Source: Terriglobales bacterium
GTDB lineage: Bacteria > Acidobacteriota > Terriglobia > Terriglobales > Acidobacteriaceae
Direction: 5' to 3'
NCBI GenBank assembly: GCA_035454605.1
Contig: DATIGQ010000030.1
Coordinates: 1-38,818 of the forward strand
Length of the DNA stretch: 38,818 bases
Of this stretch, positions 15,742 to 24,805 are shown piece by piece. The notes beneath the pieces are model-generated. The model had not been told where the DNA came from, made no database searches, and saw only the letters and a program-made list of their open reading frames with translations. The position numbers and the translations under genes are program-made. Position 1 is the stretch's first letter; every line of letters starts with the position of its first letter.

Positions 15742-16791
15742 ATGTTCGGACTCGGCGGATCGAAAACCATAGTCGGCCTCGATATCGGATCCAGTTCCAT
15801 CAAGGCGGTGGAGCTGAAGCGCGCCCGGGGAGAGGTGCAAGTGGCGCACCTCGGCATGGAGCCCTTGGGCCAGGACATGGTGGTGGACGGAGCCATTGTC
15901 GATGGTCCGAGCGTGACCAGCGCCATCACCAAGGTATTTACCGACGCCCAGATCAAGGCCAAGAACGTGGCCACCGCGGTGAGTGGGCATTCTGTCATTG
16001 TGAAGAAGATCTCCATGCGCGCCATGGCTGACGCGGAACTGGCTGAGAACATCAACACCGAGGCCGCCCAGCACATCCCCTTCGATATCGCCGACGTCAA
16101 GATCGACTACCAGGTGCTGTCGGAGGACCCCGCCAGCCCCTACATGGACGTGCTCTTGGTGGCCGTCAAGAAGGACAAGATCCTGAGCTACACCAACGTG
16201 CTGGCCATGGCGAGCAAGAATCCGGTGGTTGTGGACATCGATGCCTTCGCCTTGCAGAACTGCTACGAGTACAACTACGACCCGTCGCCGGGCTCCACCG
16301 TCGCCCTGCTCAATCTGGGCGCCAGCGTGATGAACATCAACATCGTCAAAGGAAATACCCCGTTGTTTACCCGCGACGTCAGCGTGGGAGGGATTCAGTA
16401 CACCGACGCTTTGCAAAAGGAACTCGATCTGAGCTTCGACGATGCCGAGTCGTTCAAGTTGGGCCGCAAGGTGGGGACGGTCAGCGAGGACTCCAAGGCA
16501 CCGATCCTGCAACAGGTCACCGAGATCATCGTGCTGGAAATTCAGAAGACGTTCGATTTCTTCCGGGCCACGGCTTCGGGCGAACACATCGAGCGTATTT
16601 ACATGGCCGGCGGCTCCTCCAAGGTGCCGGGGCTGACCGAGGCCCTGCGCCAGGAGTTCTCGCTGCCGGTCGAGATCCTCAACCCGTTCCAGAAGATCGG
16701 CTACTCGGGAGGCTCCGAGCTGATCGAGCAGAACGCGGCCCAGTTCGCCGTTGCGGTGGGCCTGGCCCTGAGGAGCTTTGAGAACCTATGA
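15742..16791 (+). CDS. pilM: Type IV pilus assembly protein PilM
   Basis: A 349-aa actin/FtsA-like ATPase. The N-terminal phosphate-1 motif VGLDIGSSSIKAVEL (about 11-25) and the adenosine-side motif MAGGSSKVPGLTEAL near residue 290 are typical of PilM/SHS2 proteins. PilM sits on the cytoplasmic face of the inner membrane, binds the N-terminal tail of PilN and connects the alignment complex to the motor. The next gene, pilN, overlaps by four bases (ATGA at 16788), so translation is coupled. Full family length, no anomalies. Confidence 0.95.
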   Translation: MFGLGGSKTIVGLDIGSSSIKAVELKRARGEVQVAHLGMEPLGQDMVVDGAIVDGPSVTSAITKVFTDAQIKAKNVATAVSGHSVIVKKISMRAMADAELAENINTEAAQHIPFDIADVKIDYQVLSEDPASPYMDVLLVAVKKDKILSYTNVLAMASKNPVVVDIDAFALQNCYEYNYDPSPGSTVALLNLGASVMNINIVKGNTPLFTRDVSVGGIQYTDALQKELDLSFDDAESFKLGRKVGTVSEDSKAPILQQVTEIIVLEIQKTFDFFRATASGEHIERIYMAGGSSKVPGLTEALRQEFSLPVEILNPFQKIGYSGGSELIEQNAAQFAVAVGLALRSFENL

Positions 16792-17396
16792 TCCGCATCA
16801 ATCTGCAGGCAGTGGCGAAAGCGAAAAAGGGCCGCCGCGGCGCCGCGGCGGCAGCAGCCGTGCCCGAATTCGCAGGGGCCGAAGGCCCCAGCCGTACGGT
16901 TGTTATCGTCATCGGGGCCGTGCTGCTCATCGTGCTGAATGGGGGCTGGTTCTTCTGGCTCGACCGGGAAGCGGGAAGGATCGAGAAGGAGACCCAGGAG
17001 GCCGACCGCAAGCTGGCGGACTTGAAGGCCATCCAGACGCGGGTGGAACAAAAGAGCAAGCTGCTGCAGAACTATCAGAACCGTGTCCAATTAATCGATC
17101 AGCTCCGCAGCAACCAGGCTGGCCCGGTCAATCTTCTCGACATCATCGGAAGCACCGTCAACACCACCGAAGCCGTCTGGCTGATCAGCCTGAAGGACGA
17201 GGGCAACAGCATTGCAATTGATGGCTCGGCCTTGAGCCATGACGCGGTGGCCACCCTGATGGAGAACCTGAAAAGGGCCAATCTGTTCGACAGCATCGAG
17301 CTCAAGGAAACTGTGCAGGATGACAGGGCAAAGGAGCGGGCCATCTTCCAGTTCACCTTGACGTGTAACAAGAAGCGACCGGGGGCACAGTCATGA
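16788..17396 (+). CDS. pilN: Type IV pilus assembly protein PilN
   Basis: 202 aa. It begins MIRINLQAVAKAKKGRRG, where the short INL-type motif is the PilM-binding tail, followed by a single transmembrane helix at about 38-60 (VVIVIGAVLLIVLNGGWFFW). A coiled coil (about 65-105) and a periplasmic ferredoxin-like domain follow. PilN pairs with PilO in the inner-membrane alignment complex. The cytoplasmic tail before the helix is longer and more Ala/Gly-rich than in Pseudomonas. Overlaps pilM by 4 bases and pilO by 4 bases. Confidence 0.92.
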   Translation: MIRINLQAVAKAKKGRRGAAAAAAVPEFAGAEGPSRTVVIVIGAVLLIVLNGGWFFWLDREAGRIEKETQEADRKLADLKAIQTRVEQKSKLLQNYQNRVQLIDQLRSNQAGPVNLLDIIGSTVNTTEAVWLISLKDEGNSIAIDGSALSHDAVATLMENLKRANLFDSIELKETVQDDRAKERAIFQFTLTCNKKRPGAQS

Positions 17397-18034
17397 GCGC
17401 TGGCAGACAGTACCTGATCATGATCGTGGTGGTCGCGTTGGTCACCGGAGCTGCCTGGTACTTCGTGTGGCAGCCCCAGCAGCAAGCCAACGACCAGGCG
17501 CAGGCGGCTTTGGATGCCAAGAACCAGCAGATCGCCAGCCTGAACCAGCTCCGCGACAAGGAGCGGGAGCTGGATGACAACATCGCCAAGCTGCAGCAGC
17601 AACTGCAGCAGATGGCGGCCATCGTGCCGGACAAGAAGGAAGTGGAAAGTTTCATCCATCTTCTCGAAGACAAAGCGCAGGAAGCGGGCATCACCGTGCG
17701 ACGCTACACGGCCCAGCCCCTGGTCACGCGCGAGTTCTATTCCGAGGTTCCCTTCGAGGTGGAGCTGGATGGCCAGTACTACCAAATGCTCAATTTCTTT
17801 GACCGCGTGGGCCGGCTGGAGCGCATCGTCAACATCACCAACCTGCAGTTGGCAGGGGTGGCCGACAGGAGGAATATCAAAGGGTTGAAGAAGAACTACA
17901 CCTACGGGCCGAGCGAGAGTGTGGTAGCTCTGTGCCAGGCAGTGACCTTCTTCAGTCCGGAAGGGCAAGCAGGTGCCGCCCCGGGCGCTGCCGGGCCTCC
18001 AGGCCAGCAGCCGGGCGCACCGCCGAGGAGATAG
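17393..18034 (+). CDS. pilO: Type IV pilus assembly protein PilO
   Basis: 213 aa with one N-terminal transmembrane helix (QYLIMIVVVALVTGAAWYFV, residues 5-24) and a Gln-rich coiled coil (about 27-80). A periplasmic domain with the PilO block EVPFEVELDGQYYQMLNFFD follows, and then a Pro/Gly/Ala tail. It forms the heterodimer with PilN and contacts PilP. Translation is coupled to pilN by an ATGA overlap at 17393. The stop is 10 bases before pilP. Confidence 0.92.
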   Translation: MSAGRQYLIMIVVVALVTGAAWYFVWQPQQQANDQAQAALDAKNQQIASLNQLRDKERELDDNIAKLQQQLQQMAAIVPDKKEVESFIHLLEDKAQEAGITVRRYTAQPLVTREFYSEVPFEVELDGQYYQMLNFFDRVGRLERIVNITNLQLAGVADRRNIKGLKKNYTYGPSESVVALCQAVTFFSPEGQAGAAPGAAGPPGQQPGAPPRR

Positions 18035-18044
18035 GGAGAAGCAC

Positions 18045-18515
18045 ATGAACGCCAAGCGCATTTCGATGTTGGTCCTGGCAGCCGGTTTGGCGTGGGCGCA
18101 GCAATCTGCCCCTCCGCAGGGCGCGAGAGCTGCTGAGCCGACCGCTGCGGCGCCCGCTGTCAAGGCACCCGCGGGCGCTCCCAAGGGCTCGGCCGGTCGT
18201 CGCGATCCGTTTGTAAGCATCGTGGCCCCGGGCCCGAGTGGCGGCGCGATACCGGCCTGTCCCTCTGGTAAGCGCTGCCTGGTGGCAGACCAGGTGGAGC
18301 TTAAGGGAGTTGCCAAAACACCGGACGGCATGATTGCCATGGTGGTCACGCGCGAGAACAAGACGTATTTCCTGCGGGAGAACGAGCCGGTGCTGAATGG
18401 CTACGTTCTAAAGATCACGGGAGACTCGATAATCTTCCGCGAGAACATGATGGACAGCAAGGGGCGCACTGCGACGCGCGACATCGTCAAGCGCGTGGTG
18501 ACGTCTGCGGTCTAG
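18045..18515 (+). CDS. pilP: Type IV pilus assembly protein PilP
   Basis: 156 aa from the ATG at 18045, which has an AGGGAGAA site just upstream; the in-frame ATG at 17973 lies inside pilO and is rejected. A signal peptide (residues 1-16, ending LAWAQ) is followed by an Ala/Pro-rich linker, the RRDPFVS motif that opens the PilP beta-domain, and strands VELKGVAKTPDGMIAMVV and NEPVLNGYVLKITGDSIIF. There is no lipobox Cys, so unlike many PilP proteins it may not be a lipoprotein; CPSGKRC could form a disulphide. PilP links the PilN/PilO complex to the secretin PilQ. Confidence 0.85.
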   Translation: MNAKRISMLVLAAGLAWAQQSAPPQGARAAEPTAAAPAVKAPAGAPKGSAGRRDPFVSIVAPGPSGGAIPACPSGKRCLVADQVELKGVAKTPDGMIAMVVTRENKTYFLRENEPVLNGYVLKITGDSIIFRENMMDSKGRTATRDIVKRVVTSAV

Positions 18516-18616
18516 AACGGCTGTTGGCTCCGGCTGCGGAAGCTGGAGCGATGCTTAATCCGCAATCGTTTTGCACACGCCACGGGCGATTGGCCGTGGC
18601 CGTGAGGAGAGAGAAC

Positions 18617-21028
18617 ATGAGTCGAGTGCGAGTGCTGACAATTCTCGGGTCGCTGCTGCTGTTGAGCACCGTGGCAGCGGCCGCCGCGTCGCAGCTGACG
18701 GAGGTGAGCGCCGCCACCCAGGGCAACGCCACCATCGTGACCATCCGCGCGAACGGCGCCTTCACCCACACCGAGTATCGGCCGGCAGAGAACCTCTTGC
18801 TGGTCGATCTGGCGGGTGTTTCGGCAGAGCACATGGACGGCAAGACGCACACCCTCCAGGTGCCCGGTGTCACCGCCTATCGCGTGGTCGGCTTCCGAAG
18901 CAGCACCGGCGTCGAGGTGGCGCGTGTCGAAATGACTCTGATGCCTGCCGCCGGCGTGGCCGTGAACGAGGCGGGCAACACGCTGCAAGTGCGCGTGACG
19001 GGGTTCGCGGAAGAGACCAAAGCGCGTCCGGCGCAAGCCCCGGTCAGAGCCGAAGAGATCGCTCCCAAGAGCCAGCCGGGTGCAACCGTCACCCTGCAGG
19101 ATATCCAGGTCGCGCAGAGCAGCGAAGGTACCCAGGTGGAGATTGTGGCCAACGCACCCCTGGCGCCCAAGGCCATGAAGCTCCGCGGTCCGGACCGCCT
19201 CGTCATCGATCTGCCCAATACCGTTGCCACCCGTAACTCCCGGCAGATCGCCGTGAATGCGGCCGACGTCCGCTCGGTGCGCATGGGTCGCTTCAAGTCC
19301 GAGCCTCCGGTCACCCGCGTGGTTCTGGACCTGGCGGCCGCCCACGACTACGAACTTCAGACGCGGGGCAATCGCCTGCTGGTGAAGCTGCGCCCGGTTT
19401 TGGAATCTCCGGCGGACAAGCCGGAAGCTCCGCAAACCGCCCAGACCGCTCCGGTAACGGTTGCCAGCGGGGACCGACCGTCACCGGTTCCCTCGGCAGA
19501 AACCGCGCCGCAAACCGCCCAGGAAGTGGTCTTTGTCGAACCCAAGTTTGAACCCAAGCCGGAAGCCCAGACTGATCAGGCCAATGAGACCTCTGCGCGT
19601 GTGCAACAGGCGGCCGCGAAGTTTGGTTCTCCACCGGAACCCATTGCTTTCAGCAACGCCGTAACCCCAGCCAGCGGCTCCTTGGCCGCACAGCCGGCGG
19701 TGAACCTGGCTCTGATGCAGCAACAGCAGATGTCCCAGGCCGGCGCATCGGCAACCAGTGGGACCTCGTGCGTCCGCCAGGCCCGCTATACCGGCGAACC
19801 CATCTCCCTCAACCTCAAGGACGCGGATTTGAAGGATTTCTTCCGCCTCATCCATGAGATCAGCGGCCTGAACGTCGTTCTGGATCCGGCCGTCAAGGGA
19901 TCCGTAACCGTCGTCCTGGACGACGTTCCGTGGGACCAGGCACTGGCCATCGTGCTCAAGAATAACAACATGGAGTGCGAGCTCGACGGCAACGTCCTGC
20001 GGATCGCCACCCTGGACACCCTCAAGAAGGAAGCCGACTCGCGCAAGGCGCAGCAGGAGGCCCAGATGCTGGCCGTGCCCAAAGTCACGGTCACGCGCTT
20101 CCTTAGTTATGCTCGCGCGGCCGACGTCACGCCGACCATCAAGAAGTTCCTTACCCAGCGGGGTGATGTGATCGCTGATCAGCGCACTAACGCCCTGATC
20201 ATTGAGGACGTCCCGGCGGTTATCCCCACGGTGGACCGGTTGATTAAGGAGCTGGATCGCAAGACCCAGGAGGTTGAGATCGAAGCCCGCGTGGTTGCTG
20301 CGACGCGCAACTTTGCGCGCGACATCGGCATGCAGATCGGTTTCGGTTGGGGCAACAACCCCACCGGGGTTGGAGGCGCTGGCAGTGTCGGCACCAGTCC
20401 CCTCAACGTAGCTGTCAGCAACCCCCTGTACTTCACCATCGGCAACGCCATCCCGCTCTTTTCCAACCTGCCGGCATTGGGGCCCACCAGCGGCATCAGC
20501 TTCAGCAACGCCAGCCAGAACTACCGGGTGGACGCCATCCTCACCATGGCGGAGTCCCGCGGCCTGCTGAAGATTCTGTCCCGCCCGCGCGTGGTCACCC
20601 AGAACAACATCCAGGCCTTTGTCAAGCAGGGTGTCCGCGTGCCCGTGGTTACCGCCGCCCAGTTGGGTGGTCCGCCCACGGTCACCTACGTGGATGCGTT
20701 CCTGCGGCTGACGGTCACACCGCAGATCACCGTGGAGAACACCATCTTCCTGAACGTGGACGTGGAAAACACCACGCCCGACTTCAGCCGGACGGTCAGC
20801 GGCAATCCCACCCTGCTCACCTCCCAGGCCACCACCCAGGTGCTGATCACCGATGGCGGCACGGTGGTGATTGGCGGCGTGATCCAGACCCAGAACTCCA
20901 TCAACGTTTTCCAGGTGCCCTTGCTGGGCAACATCCCGATCTTCGGAGAGCTCTTTAAGCGCCGCTCGGTTTCTACCTCGACGCAAGAGCTCATCTTCTT
21001 CATCACTCCGAAGATCATTCAGACGTAG
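18617..21028 (+). CDS. pilQ: Type IV pilus secretin PilQ
   Basis: 803 aa. The ATG at 18617 has a GAGGAGAGAG site and a signal peptide (MSRVRVLTILGSLLLLSTVA); an upstream in-frame start at 18524 lacks both. Domains in order: two AMIN peptidoglycan-binding domains (about 27-110 and 155-265), a Pro/Gln-rich linker, an STN/N0 domain (about 396-460, SLNLKDADLKDFFRLIHEIS), a NolW/N1 domain (about 490-570) and the secretin pore (about 650-803). The pore carries VPLLGNIPIFGELFKRR and ends ELIFFITPKII. It forms the outer-membrane ring through which the pilus passes. It is the last gene of the pilMNOPQ run and is followed by a strong terminator. Confidence 0.95.
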   Translation: MSRVRVLTILGSLLLLSTVAAAAASQLTEVSAATQGNATIVTIRANGAFTHTEYRPAENLLLVDLAGVSAEHMDGKTHTLQVPGVTAYRVVGFRSSTGVEVARVEMTLMPAAGVAVNEAGNTLQVRVTGFAEETKARPAQAPVRAEEIAPKSQPGATVTLQDIQVAQSSEGTQVEIVANAPLAPKAMKLRGPDRLVIDLPNTVATRNSRQIAVNAADVRSVRMGRFKSEPPVTRVVLDLAAAHDYELQTRGNRLLVKLRPVLESPADKPEAPQTAQTAPVTVASGDRPSPVPSAETAPQTAQEVVFVEPKFEPKPEAQTDQANETSARVQQAAAKFGSPPEPIAFSNAVTPASGSLAAQPAVNLALMQQQQMSQAGASATSGTSCVRQARYTGEPISLNLKDADLKDFFRLIHEISGLNVVLDPAVKGSVTVVLDDVPWDQALAIVLKNNNMECELDGNVLRIATLDTLKKEADSRKAQQEAQMLAVPKVTVTRFLSYARAADVTPTIKKFLTQRGDVIADQRTNALIIEDVPAVIPTVDRLIKELDRKTQEVEIEARVVAATRNFARDIGMQIGFGWGNNPTGVGGAGSVGTSPLNVAVSNPLYFTIGNAIPLFSNLPALGPTSGISFSNASQNYRVDAILTMAESRGLLKILSRPRVVTQNNIQAFVKQGVRVPVVTAAQLGGPPTVTYVDAFLRLTVTPQITVENTIFLNVDVENTTPDFSRTVSGNPTLLTSQATTQVLITDGGTVVIGGVIQTQNSINVFQVPLLGNIPIFGELFKRRSVSTSTQELIFFITPKIIQT

Positions 21029-21050
21029 CCGCTAACCCGCGGTTGGAATT

Positions 21051-21084
21051 GAGCCCCCAGACCATCTGGGGGCTCGCCTTTTTT
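21051..21084 (+). terminator. Intrinsic terminator of the pil operon
   Basis: A perfect 11-bp stem GAGCCCCCAGA / TCTGGGGGCTC (21051-21061 with 21065-21075), a CCA triloop, then GCC and TTTTTT at 21079-21084. It lies 22 bases after the pilQ stop. Confidence 0.95.
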
Positions 21085-21113
21085 GCCAGTAAGATGGAAC
21101 GCCGTAACCGTGC

Positions 21114-22190
21114 ATGAACCACACGACCCGCCAATCACGCCTCCAGGAGCGCATCCAGCGGCAAGGGTTCGACGCCGTGCTGGTCACTCACCTGCCCAAC
21201 GTCCGCTACCTCTGCGGCTTCACCGGGAGCTCGGGGGTGCTGGCGGCCACTCCCGGGCAGGTTGCGCTCTTCACCGACGGTCGCTATGCGGAACAGGCTG
21301 CCCAGGAAGTGCGAGGGGCCAGAACAGTCATCACCCGGGCATCAGCCTTGCAGGCTGCCGGACGCTGGCTCGCCCGCCGCAAGGCGCGCTGCATCGCTGT
21401 GGAAGCTGACCACCTGACGCTGCAAGGCCAGGGGGTTCTCAGGGCCGCCCTGCCCGCCAAAAGCCGCCTACGGCCTCTGACGGGCATCGTAGAGCGGCTG
21501 CGGATGATCAAAGAGCCTCAAGAGGTAGAGCATCTTCGTGCCGCGGCTAGGCTGGGCAGCCGGCTCTTCCAAGGGCTACTGCCCCGGATTCGTCCTGGCA
21601 GGTTGGAGGTGGAAGTTGCCGCCGAACTCGAGTTCGCCGCTCGCCGCCGGGGAGCGGAAGGCATGTCCTTCGAAACCATTGTGGCTTCGGGCGCCCGCTC
21701 GGCGCTGCCCCACGGCAAGGCTTCCTCGCAACCTATTCCAAATGCTGGGTTTTTGATACTCGACTTCGGTGTTATACTCGCCGGTTATTGCTCGGACATG
21801 ACCCGCACTCTGTACCTGGGCCGGGTTCCGAGGGGGGCCCGCAGGATGCACGAGGCTGTTCGCCAAGCCCAGTCAGAGGCCGTGGCCACGGTCCGGCCGG
21901 GAACCCCGGTGGGGGAAGTGGACCGGGCCGCCCGCCGGATTCTCACCAGGGCGGGACTGGCTGGATACTTCACCCACTCGACGGGGCATGGGGTCGGATT
22001 GGAGATTCACGAACCTCCCCGGCTGGCCAGGGGAGAACAAGAGCTTCTGGTGCCCGGCATGGTGGTCACGATCGAGCCCGGTGTGTACGTGCCGCGACGC
22101 GGAGGGGTACGGATCGAGGATATGGTCTTGGTCACGGAGCAGGGCTGCGAGGTGCTCACCCACGTTCCAAGGGAGTTGATCGAGCTGTAG
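21114..22190 (+). CDS. M24B-family aminopeptidase (Xaa-Pro peptidase type)
   Basis: 358 aa. The N-terminal creatinase-like domain (1-120) has [22 protein letters not shown]. The pita-bread domain carries the five metal ligands in order: the Asp pair in [17 protein letters not shown], His in [14 protein letters not shown], Glu in TIEPGVY and Glu in [10 protein letters not shown]. It should cut N-terminal residues next to proline in the cytoplasm with two Mn/Co ions. The length fits the short PepQ/YpdF-type enzymes. It begins 29 bases after the pil terminator, where a weak -10 (TAAGAT, 21090-21095) is seen, and is followed after 16 bases by accB, as in several bacterial genomes where a peptidase precedes accBC. 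Confidence 0.9.
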   Translation: MNHTTRQSRLQERIQRQGFDAVLVTHLPNVRYLCGFTGSSGVLAATPGQVALFTDGRYAEQAAQEVRGARTVITRASALQAAGRWLARRKARCIAVEADHLTLQGQGVLRAALPAKSRLRPLTGIVERLRMIKEPQEVEHLRAAARLGSRLFQGLLPRIRPGRLEVEVAAELEFAARRRGAEGMSFETIVASGARSALPHGKASSQPIPNAGFLILDFGVILAGYCSDMTRTLYLGRVPRGARRMHEAVRQAQSEAVATVRPGTPVGEVDRAARRILTRAGLAGYFTHSTGHGVGLEIHEPPRLARGEQELLVPGMVVTIEPGVYVPRRGGVRIEDMVLVTEQGCEVLTHVPRELIEL

Positions 22191-22206
22191 CGCGGCCCAT
22201 CACACC

Positions 22207-22695
22207 ATGAACCAAAGGGAACTGAAAGAGCTCATCGAATTCCTCATCGAGAAGGACATCGCTGAGTTCGAGTTGGAGCGCGGCGATGTCAAGGTGCGCA
22301 TCAAGCGCGCCTCCGAGCAACCTGGCAGTCCGCCCTACGTTCATGTGACGCCCGTGCATGCCGCTCCTTCCGTGCCCCAACCGGCTGCTCCTCCCGTCTC
22401 ACCCGCGATTCCGGCAACCCCGGCTGCCCGGGAAACCGCGGAGGAGTCCGGTCTGCACCTCGTCCGCTCACCCATCGTGGGTACTTTCTATGAGTCTCCT
22501 TCGCCCGGAGCGCCGCCCTTTGTGAAGGTGGGAGACACTGTGGTCGCTGGCCAGGTACTCTGCATCATCGAGGCCATGAAACTCATGAATGAGATCGAGT
22601 CCGACGGTGCCGGCGAAATCGCCAAGAAGTTCGTCTCCAACGGACAGCCTGTCGAATACGGCCAGCCCCTGTTTGGCTTACGGTCGAGTGCCTGA
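22207..22695 (+). CDS. accB: Biotin carboxyl carrier protein of acetyl-CoA carboxylase
   Basis: 162 aa. The N-terminal helix region is followed by a Pro/Ala-rich flexible linker (about 55-80) and a biotinyl domain with the thumb-type sequence and the attachment site EAMKLMNEI, where Lys125 is biotinylated. It carries carboxybiotin from AccC to the carboxyltransferase in the first committed step of fatty acid synthesis. accC starts 21 bases downstream. The ATG at 22207 has no clear Shine-Dalgarno, so translation may depend on the upstream peptidase gene. Confidence 0.96.
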   Translation: MNQRELKELIEFLIEKDIAEFELERGDVKVRIKRASEQPGSPPYVHVTPVHAAPSVPQPAAPPVSPAIPATPAARETAEESGLHLVRSPIVGTFYESPSPGAPPFVKVGDTVVAGQVLCIIEAMKLMNEIESDGAGEIAKKFVSNGQPVEYGQPLFGLRSSA

Positions 22696-22716
22696 GATCC
22701 GCACTGAAGGTTCCCG

Positions 22717-24084
22717 ATGTTCAAGAAGGTCCTGATTGCCAACCGCGGAGAGATTGCGCTGCGCGTCATCTGCGCCTGCAAGGAGCTGGGCATCCGCACC
22801 GTGGCCATCTACAGCGAGGCCGATCGGAACTCGCTGCCGGTGCGCTTTGCCGATGAGGCCATCTGTATCGGCCCGGCACGCTCCAGTGAGAGCTACCTGC
22901 ACATTCCCGCCGTGATCAGTGCGGCTGAGATCGCCAACGTCGAGGCCATCCATCCCGGCTACGGGTTCCTGAGCGAAAACGCCAACTTCGCCGAAGTCTG
23001 CGAAAGCTCGCATATTCGCTTCATCGGGCCTCCACCCGAGATTATCCGCCTCATGGGGGAGAAGGAGCGAGCCCGAGTCGCCATGAAAAAGGCGGGCGTG
23101 CCCATCCTGCCCGGCTCTGAGGGCGTGGTGCAATCCGACGGGGAAGCGCTGGAGTGGGCGCGGGAAGTCGGGTATCCGGTGATTGTGAAAGCTTCCGCGG
23201 GCGGCGGCGGACGCGGCATGCGCGTCATTCGTGACGCCGATGTTCTGCCCGCCCTCTTTGCCCAGGCCCAGGCCGAAGCCGCGGCCGCTTTCGGCAACGG
23301 CGACCTCTACCTGGAAAAGTTTATCGAGCGTCCCCGGCACATCGAGTTCCAGGTGCTGGCAGATAGCCGGGGCCGCGTGGTCAGCCTGGGCGAACGCGAG
23401 TGCTCCATCCAGCGCCGCCATCAAAAGCTGCTGGAGGAATCCCCTTCCGTCATGGTGAACCCCGAGCTGCGGCTGGAGGTGAGTGAGAAGCTATGTGCAG
23501 CACTCTCCGCCATCGGGTACCGCAACGCGGGTACCGTGGAATTCCTCATGGACGAGGACCGCAAGCTCTACTTCATCGAGATGAACACTCGCATCCAGGT
23601 GGAGCACCCGGTGACGGAAATGGTCACCGGATTTGACCTCGTCAAGAGCCAGATCCTGCTGGCTGCCGGCGAGACTATGGAGAACGTTCTGCACGGAGAC
23701 ATCGAGCAACGCGGCCACGCCCTCGAGTGCCGCATCAATGCCGAAGACCCGGATACGTTTCGGCCTTCGGCGGGAAAGATCACCGCCTTCCATACCCCCG
23801 GCGGAACCGGCGTGCGCGTCGATACCGCTGCCTATGCTGAGGCGGTCATCCCTCCCTACTATGACTCCCTCATCGCCAAGCTGATCACCCACGGCAAGGA
23901 TAGGCAGGAAGCCGTTTCCCGCATGACCCGGGCCTTGGAGATGTTCATTGTCGAGGGCATCCGCACCACCATCCCTCTGCATCGCAGAATCGTGGCCAAC
24001 CCCGATTTCCTGGCCGGCCGCTTCGACACCACGTTCATGGAACGATTGAATCATCCCCAGGGGACCAAGAAAAAGGGCCTTTGA
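22717..24084 (+). CDS. accC: Biotin carboxylase of acetyl-CoA carboxylase
   Basis: 455 aa, normal for AccC. It starts [18 protein letters not shown] and has the ATP-grasp Gly-rich loop [13 protein letters not shown] (about 158-170). Also present are the [13 protein letters not shown] block, the biotin/bicarbonate-site motif [17 protein letters not shown] and the C-terminal ECRINAEDP. It carboxylates the biotin on AccB using ATP and bicarbonate. The carboxyltransferase genes accA and accD are not in the window, as usual for this arrangement. Confidence 0.97.
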   Translation: MFKKVLIANRGEIALRVICACKELGIRTVAIYSEADRNSLPVRFADEAICIGPARSSESYLHIPAVISAAEIANVEAIHPGYGFLSENANFAEVCESSHIRFIGPPPEIIRLMGEKERARVAMKKAGVPILPGSEGVVQSDGEALEWAREVGYPVIVKASAGGGGRGMRVIRDADVLPALFAQAQAEAAAAFGNGDLYLEKFIERPRHIEFQVLADSRGRVVSLGERECSIQRRHQKLLEESPSVMVNPELRLEVSEKLCAALSAIGYRNAGTVEFLMDEDRKLYFIEMNTRIQVEHPVTEMVTGFDLVKSQILLAAGETMENVLHGDIEQRGHALECRINAEDPDTFRPSAGKITAFHTPGGTGVRVDTAAYAEAVIPPYYDSLIAKLITHGKDRQEAVSRMTRALEMFIVEGIRTTIPLHRRIVANPDFLAGRFDTTFMERLNHPQGTKKKGL

Positions 24085-24098
24085 GAGGCCATTCTCCC

Positions 24099-24752
24099 AT
24101 GGCAACCACTGCCAGCTTCGCGCCCCAGGCACGCAACACGGTCCTCCCCCGGCTGTACGCCATCCTGGATGTCCCGTCCCTCGATGCGGCCGGTCTGTCC
24201 TTGCCTGGCTTTGCCTCGTCTTTGCTCGCAGGGGGTGTATCCCTCCTGCAGTACCGGAACAAGCAGGGAGAATCACATCGAATGCTGCAGGATGCCCGCC
24301 AGCTACGCGAACTTTGCCACGGCCGGGCAAAGTTGATCATGAACGACCGCGCCGATTTCTGCCTGGCCGCTGGGTTCGATGGCGTGCACCTGGGCCGGGA
24401 TGACCTGAATCCGTGGTCGGCTCGGACCCTCTTGGGCAAGGATGCTCTGCTGGGCGTGTCGGCGCATGATGCGCGGCAGGTCGAGCACGCCGACCAGGGC
24501 CCGGCGGACTACATCGCCATCGGCCCCGTGTTTGCCACTTCGAGCAAGCGGAATCCGGATCCGACCGTCGGCTTGGCGGGGGTTCGTGCCGCCCGCAACT
24601 GTACTCAGAAGCCGCTGGTGGCTATCGGGGGCGTCACCCGGTCGAATTGCCGGGCGGTGCTGGAGGCGGGCGCAGACGCCGTGGCGGTAATCTCCGATCT
24701 TATTGTCGAACCGGCACGGTCGGTGGAAGAATTCCAGCGGCTTCTCGGATAG
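24099..24752 (+). CDS. thiE: Thiamine-phosphate synthase
   Basis: 217 aa from the ATG at 24099, 14 bases after the accC stop. The TIM-barrel signatures of ThiE are clear: LLQYRNK near the N-terminus (diphosphate/HMP site), LIMNDRADFCLAAGFDGVHL, GVSAHDARQVEHA, DYIAIGPVFATSSK and PLVAIGGVTRSNC (phosphate-binding). The enzyme joins hydroxymethylpyrimidine pyrophosphate and thiazole phosphate to give thiamine phosphate. No other thiamine gene is adjacent; TenI-like proteins share the fold, but the conserved GPVFATSSK and ND(R)AD motifs favour ThiE. Confidence 0.88.
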   Translation: MATTASFAPQARNTVLPRLYAILDVPSLDAAGLSLPGFASSLLAGGVSLLQYRNKQGESHRMLQDARQLRELCHGRAKLIMNDRADFCLAAGFDGVHLGRDDLNPWSARTLLGKDALLGVSAHDARQVEHADQGPADYIAIGPVFATSSKRNPDPTVGLAGVRAARNCTQKPLVAIGGVTRSNCRAVLEAGADAVAVISDLIVEPARSVEEFQRLLG

Positions 24753-24805
24753 GGGAGCTGTTTTTCCGGGCCTGCGACCTTGCATCCCGGCCTGAAAGGA
24801 GCAGC

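Noticed and set aside
19481-20986. 501-codon open frame opposite pilQ
   Set aside because: It is a GC-bias shadow of the clearly conserved secretin; no family motifs.
24647-24805. Upstream extension of the first amino acid permease
   Set aside because: It overlaps thiE, is Gly/Arg-rich, and the TTG at 24806 has a strong ribosome binding site.
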